Part shown: positions 59,475 through 64,000 of the stretch, piece by piece
Layout of the letters: each line of letters begins with the position of its first letter
Position numbering within the stretch: the stretch's first letter is position 1
Assembly: GCA_024336345.1 (NCBI GenBank)
Contig: JANFOG010000003.1
Span: 1,928,501 to 1,992,500, forward strand
Reading direction: 5' to 3'
Length of the DNA stretch: 64,000 nt
From: Mariannaea sp. PMI_226
Taxonomy: Eukaryota; Ascomycota; Sordariomycetes; Hypocreales; Nectriaceae
Notes under the pieces: model-generated
Seen by the model: the letters and a program-made list of their open reading frames with translations, nothing else
What the model was told of the DNA's origin: nothing
The model's database searches: none
Program-made: the position numbers and the translations under genes

Positions 59475-60840
59475 GAAAAAAAACCTGTCACAGGCAGTGC
59501 TTCATGCCTAGGTAGGTAAGGAAATGGCTCCTCTTCCCACTTCTACGTGGGGTATATGCGGTGTCTCACGCCGAGCATCCTCAATGTGGATGTTGGACGG
59601 GATTCTAGAAGACGAGCTGACTCTTCCACCATAACGCAACTTATCTGCATGAGAAAGCCTCATGCATATCGCGCGCCTGCACATTTTGAAGCCGACTCTC
59701 CGATGGGTGGCGGATGATGTCGACACACACGCCAGCATTGAAAGGAGGCATGGTGAAATGCCAAGAGCTATCCCCCCCTTGCTTGCTTGGCCGCAAGACC
59801 TGCAAGACCGGGACGGAGCGGCATTGCTCAGTAAAGGAGGGGAGGGAAGAGGATGAGAAGGATGAGGGATGGAGTGGTAGATGCACTAAAAAAAAATTGG
59901 GACAAGATCTCATAGGATACCATAATGCAGGTCATGGAATAACTAAGGGCGTTATGGCTGAGCAATAGCTACGGTCTAACTAACTCTGTGGAGGGGAGGG
60001 GGAGGGAAAACGCTTTCATCAGATTATCAGGGTCGTGTGTATTACGTTTCCGAGAACCATGATGATCATACTCCATGCCCATGCAAAAGAGGTCACAAAG
60101 TACTATACAGTAACTTAAAATCACAACTATTATGAACAGAAAGGCAAATCACTTGCCCGGCCGCCCGTAATCCTTGTCCGTTGATTTCACTTATCAGCAG
60201 GAGGTGATGGCTTGGTGGCTGGCCACAAGTAAACGGGCCAATTCCGTCCTCGGATTCAAGATTCCTCCAGACTTTAGCATGCCCCCCCCCCCTTGTCGTA
60301 TATCTTCTCAACCCCGGCCGGCAACGTCTAAAAGTACGAATGGGGTACTATTTTCGCAGGCATTCTCCATTGATGAGGATATTATCTACGAGGAGTGGGG
60401 ACAGAGGAGGCAGCTTGGAAAAAAGGGCGACAGCTCCCGCTGTTTATTCGATGACAGCTTGGAGGGGAGCTCATCACCAGCTTTAACGGTAGAAGGGATC
60501 TTTACCGTAACCGGCATCTGTTTCGAGCGTACTGTATCCAATACTTATCCAACCCATGCAGGCGTAATCATTCTCATTTCCAGCGCAGTATGGTTCGTCG
60601 TCACAGCGAGGCTTGGACTATTGACTCAAACACAGCCAGGAAATTTGAAGCATGCTCAACCCCCCCTTTCATTGACCATAGGGAGGGGTGGTTAATTTTT
60701 TTTGTGTTGGTCCAGGACAGCCTCATCATCAAGAAGGAAGCGGGGCAAGCTGCTGTGACAAAGCACGACGCGCATCTTACTTTGCATCGACTCTTGACCT
60801 AATACATAATGAAGGCCTGTGCAATGCAGCCATGAGGTCG

Positions 60841-61205
60841 TGATGTGGCTTGTTAGGGCCGGGGCTCTTAAATAAGGTGCACCGTGTAGGATGTCTCTGC
60901 AGGTGCTCATAACAACCTACTCTCCGCATTGCTGCAATGGCTGCTCGCCTCTCTTCGAAAGGTTGTGGCTTGTTTAGGGCCGGGGGCTGTTAAGTACATA
61001 GTAAGGTGCACCATGCAGTGAGGCGCATCACGAAGCATGTTTCTGTAGACGCTCCTAACTACTCTCTGCATTCGTCTCTGAAGATCGTGATGTGGCTTGT
61101 TTAGGGCCGGAGTTCTTAAGTAAGGTGCATTGTGGGAGGATGTTTCACTATGGTCCTTACAACCACTCGCTGCACCATTCTGATGACTGGCCGCCTCCGC
61201 GGAAG
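60841..61205. repeat. Diverged tandem repeat, three copies of about 120-127 bases
   Basis: The segment TGTGGCTTGTT(T)AGGGCCGG, then CTTAA(G/A)TA and AAGGTGCA, recurs beginning near 60841, 60961 and 61088. Each copy also carries a following GGATG/CATGTTTC-type block and CTC(T)CTGCA-like tail. Copies differ by small insertions and substitutions. No transposase or terminal inverted repeats were seen. Confidence 0.75.
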
Positions 61206-61452
61206 CTTGTTTTCGACAAAAAGGCGACCGACCTGAACCGTCGGGTTGGTAATCACTAGAATTTACGGTCATGGGCTTTGTCGAGTCTTTTTTGCTACTG
61301 GGTCATGGTTCCACTGCGTGCCGCAGTGTAACGTCCGCGTCCACGTCCGCATCCGCACGGAGCACCATGAAGACCAGCACGAACTAGGGTTTGTTGTTGA
61401 TTGAGACTGATGACGACAGTGATGATGACAGGGTGCCAATGCTGATATGATG

Positions 61453-61480
61453 GCTGATGCTGATGCTGATGCTGATGCCG
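61453..61480. repeat. (GCTGAT)n microsatellite
   Basis: About four tandem TGATGC units, with further GCTGATG copies scattered to about 61510. Confidence 0.8.
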
Positions 61481-64000
61481 GGATTTCGTGCTGATGCTCA
61501 CGCTGATGAGCATGCTCATGGAATGCTCAATTGGTTTAGTGATCAGGCTACAGAAAAAGAAGTACATAGTCTAGGTACACTAATCTGTACATAGAGAGGA
61601 ATTAGAGAAAAGACTGCTAGCCTACTGCGGGAGTGGGTGTCGACAGCTTGTGGCTGTCAAATTTGCACACCAAAACCCAGCCCTACATTCTGCTAGGTTA
61701 GGTACCTTATTACTTGTACCGCATGATTTGGAAGAGACGAAAACTGGGGGGTGGGGAAGAAGAATCGTTCGTCTGGTTCCGTTACTGATGATAATCACGA
61801 TCCTGTGCTGTCAAAACTATACGTACAGTACGTACAAATTACAGGGAGCACCTCTTATGTTATTAGTTTTCGGACTTGGCCAATATTTTTTTTTTAAGGC
61901 CGTCCGTCCGCGGAGGCGGCTTTTTGCCCTGCGGCTGGCGGCTTTGCGGCTTTGCGCCCTGTCCAGCATCCCGGTACCTTCACTCTCTCAAAGAGGGGGG
62001 TTCTATTTCAAAGAAGATGAAGTGGTGACGCATATCATGGTGGCTTGTCGATCTTGATGACTGAGACCTAAAAGGATAGAACAAAAAAAGACACAGAAAA
62101 TAAGTCGCCTGTGGCCTACCAAGATGAACTCTAAAGGAGGCGCTGAAGCACAAGGCCGCATAAAGTTGCCAAAGGCCCGGACTTCTGGTATGGCCGACCC
62201 CCGAATCGGGATTTCCATGGGTTCTGGGCGGCATTTTCCCAAGTCCCCCCCAGCACCCATGAATAGGGAGGTAGGTATCCATTCGTGATGCGACTTTTTC
62301 ATGATCAAAAATCCACCCGGACTTTAAACAAGGCCGCGCTCATAAATCGCAGCCTGCTATTTTGGCACTGCTCGAGTGGGTGGGTTAATTAACGTTAACG
62401 TATGCCTAATATCAGTCGTTATGTAGGTATGAATTGCGCCGCAACTACTAATTATAACGTTATGAGGAATCCGCATTTACCCCCCATTTTCTGCACCTGT
62501 CTTTGTAAAGTTGCTCAAACACCTCGCTGGTTCATACTAACAAACCATCGAACTGTTGCTACTGTAATAAAGTAGTGCAAGTAAATCTGTAGCGGTCTGT
62601 AGTTTTTTTTTTCATTCCACTCAAGATCCACCCCCTTTGATCTCCTCTTCTTGACTTTGCTCAATCTAGGTAGGCACTCTGAAGCAAATCACCGCTTTCA
62701 ATCCTACCCGCCTTTCTTCTCCTTGAAAGCTCCATTGCCTCGGTAGTGATTTTTATTAATTTGAGACATTTCTTTTTTGTGGTTTCCTTCTTGTTATTCA
62801 CCGTGTACAGAACTAAGCATAGCAAAATGAATGAAACCCACTCTGCAAGCTCGTTTCGTGGATTCCACTTGACCTCGACTTGCTCCTGTACGTAGTACGA
62901 AGACAATGGATGGGATCTCAATACAACACAGTAACTATTTTCTCGGCCGCTTGCTGCGAAGATACAAGTCTCAAATACAGCCTTCTCCAAGACCAAATAA
63001 GGCCAAAATTCTCTTTTCTGGGGTGACCTGATTATCTACCAAGCTTCAAACCAAGTGCGCCCGCTTCCTATCAGATTCATCATCAATGACTCCCGGCGCC
63101 TGTCTGTTCGGGAACGGCACCTGCACGTGGACGAGAGAGCCGGACTTCAGTCGGCGAGTCCGCCGAGTAGAGTTATTTTTCTCGCCTTCATGTCAGGGGA
63201 CCAGGCCGTTGTTCCAATCAACTTTTACGGAGCATAATCTTGCATAACGTTTGGGTGGTTTAGTGGTTGGGGTTTTGCCAGTTTCGTCAAGCCAACGACG
63301 TCACGATGCAGTGTGCTGGAATACGCCCTTACGCTCCGCTTTCGCCTCTCAACCCCCCATCTGCCGAGGAGGGAGCCTTCTGCTAGGAAGCTACCAATAT
63401 TCGTACAGGAAATAAGCGAGAAAGTCATGAGGCTTGATTCGCGCAAAGCTTCACGTAAACCTTCGCGTTTGGCCCTGGGTGCCGAGATGCCGGGTGCCAA
63501 GCAAGGGGGAGCCCTAAAAGAAAGTTGAAGGTGTGACAGCCATACTCTTCGCGGTATCATCTTTAATGGGCGTATTTCTGTCCAAACACAACCAGCGAGA
63601 GAAAGTTTTTTATGTTTACTAAGTTGGTAAATTTTGATGAGTGATCGAGGCACATATCCAATAGTGCGTACATGCGTGCAGTTGAATAGTCAGGAAAACC
63701 TTCATGAATCATGTGGATGATTTCTGAATAGCTAGCCTGAGATGCCGTCATAGGATTCCATGTCCAATGACTGGAAACTGGCGCGCGGGTTTGAGCTAAG
63801 CAGACCGATACAGTAAGGTACGTACAGACTGAGACAACTGGTCCTGTTGGTTGACTGTTCCGCCGTAGACCATTTGCAGCATGGACATTGGTGATGGAGT
63901 AGCTAGCTACATACCATAGTACTACGTTTACGTACGTATAGGTAGCGTGAGGAGAAGATGGAACCCTTCCCCCCTCTCTCGTCCCCTTTCTTCCAGACCC

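Larger units (their letters stand above)
57377..64000. other. Gene-poor region to window end, about 6.6 kb
   Basis: The left end (to about 57700) is the C/T-rich leader and promoter of TF3 on the minus strand. No other gene is supported: frames of 80-170 codons exist but lack ATG, motifs or splice logic. It contains several simple repeats and a diverged tandem repeat at 60841-61205, listed separately. CCTAGGTA and GTACGTAC words are common. Confidence 0.45.

Noticed and set aside
61650..62057. 135-codon plus-strand frame with a hydrophobic segment
   Set aside because: It begins at a TTG rather than an ATG and lacks motifs.
1..64000. CRISPR arrays, bacterial operons or prophage
   Set aside because: The intron-rich gene structure is eukaryotic, and no array of spaced identical repeats was seen.

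Overview
The window is nuclear DNA of a filamentous ascomycete (Pezizomycotina, most likely a Sordariomycete and possibly Hypocreales). The genes are split by short introns of about 48-190 bases with CTAAC-type branch sites. The products are typical of such fungi: Zn2Cys6 regulators, a PQ-loop vacuolar transporter, a PA-RING ubiquitin ligase, an S1/P1 nuclease and a small secreted peptide. The genus cannot be fixed from the sequence alone. All exon-intron models were built by eye from splice sites, frame continuity and family motifs.

Layout. 1.5-3.5 kb: a divergent pair, IPI1 (ribosome assembly) and a roadblock/LC7 protein. 6.5-7.2 kb: a doubtful acidic ORF. 8.1-10.9 kb: a large three-exon protein of unknown function. 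11.7-13.1 kb: a zinc-finger-like protein with an Ala-Pro-Val-Leu repeat and acidic tail. 14.8-16.1 kb: a coiled-coil protein. 16.7-17.4 kb: an Asterix (WDR83OS) family ER protein. 17.9-26.1 kb: a probable accessory block, all on the minus strand, of two paralogous Zn2Cys6 regulators flanking an amidohydrolase-fold protein that has lost most metal ligands. 28.1-28.3 kb: a 54-residue secreted peptide. 31.0-32.4 kb: a secreted Asn/Gly/Gln-repeat protein. 34.8-35.9 kb: an S1/P1 nuclease. 37.5-38.9 kb: a PQ-loop transporter. 39.6-40.9 kb: aspartate-semialdehyde dehydrogenase (HOM2). 41.6-43.8 kb: a PA-TM-RING E3 ligase. 47.4-49.8 kb: a divergent pair, an RS-like nuclear protein and the kinetochore protein Sos7. 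56.2-57.4 kb: a third Zn2Cys6 regulator. The rest is intergenic, including two gene-poor stretches of over 6 kb (49.8-56.2 and 57.4-64.0 kb).

Most of the window is housekeeping (ribosome assembly, ER insertion, amino-acid synthesis, vacuolar transport, chromosome segregation). The accessory interest lies in the regulator/amidohydrolase block, the two secreted proteins and the unknown genes. The most unusual signal is splicing inside zinc clusters. All three Zn2Cys6 genes carry a phase-0 intron at the identical Lys|Cys boundary before the third cysteine. Two of the three genes need a non-canonical GC-AG intron there or just upstream, and one isolates half of the DNA-binding motif on a 23-base microexon.
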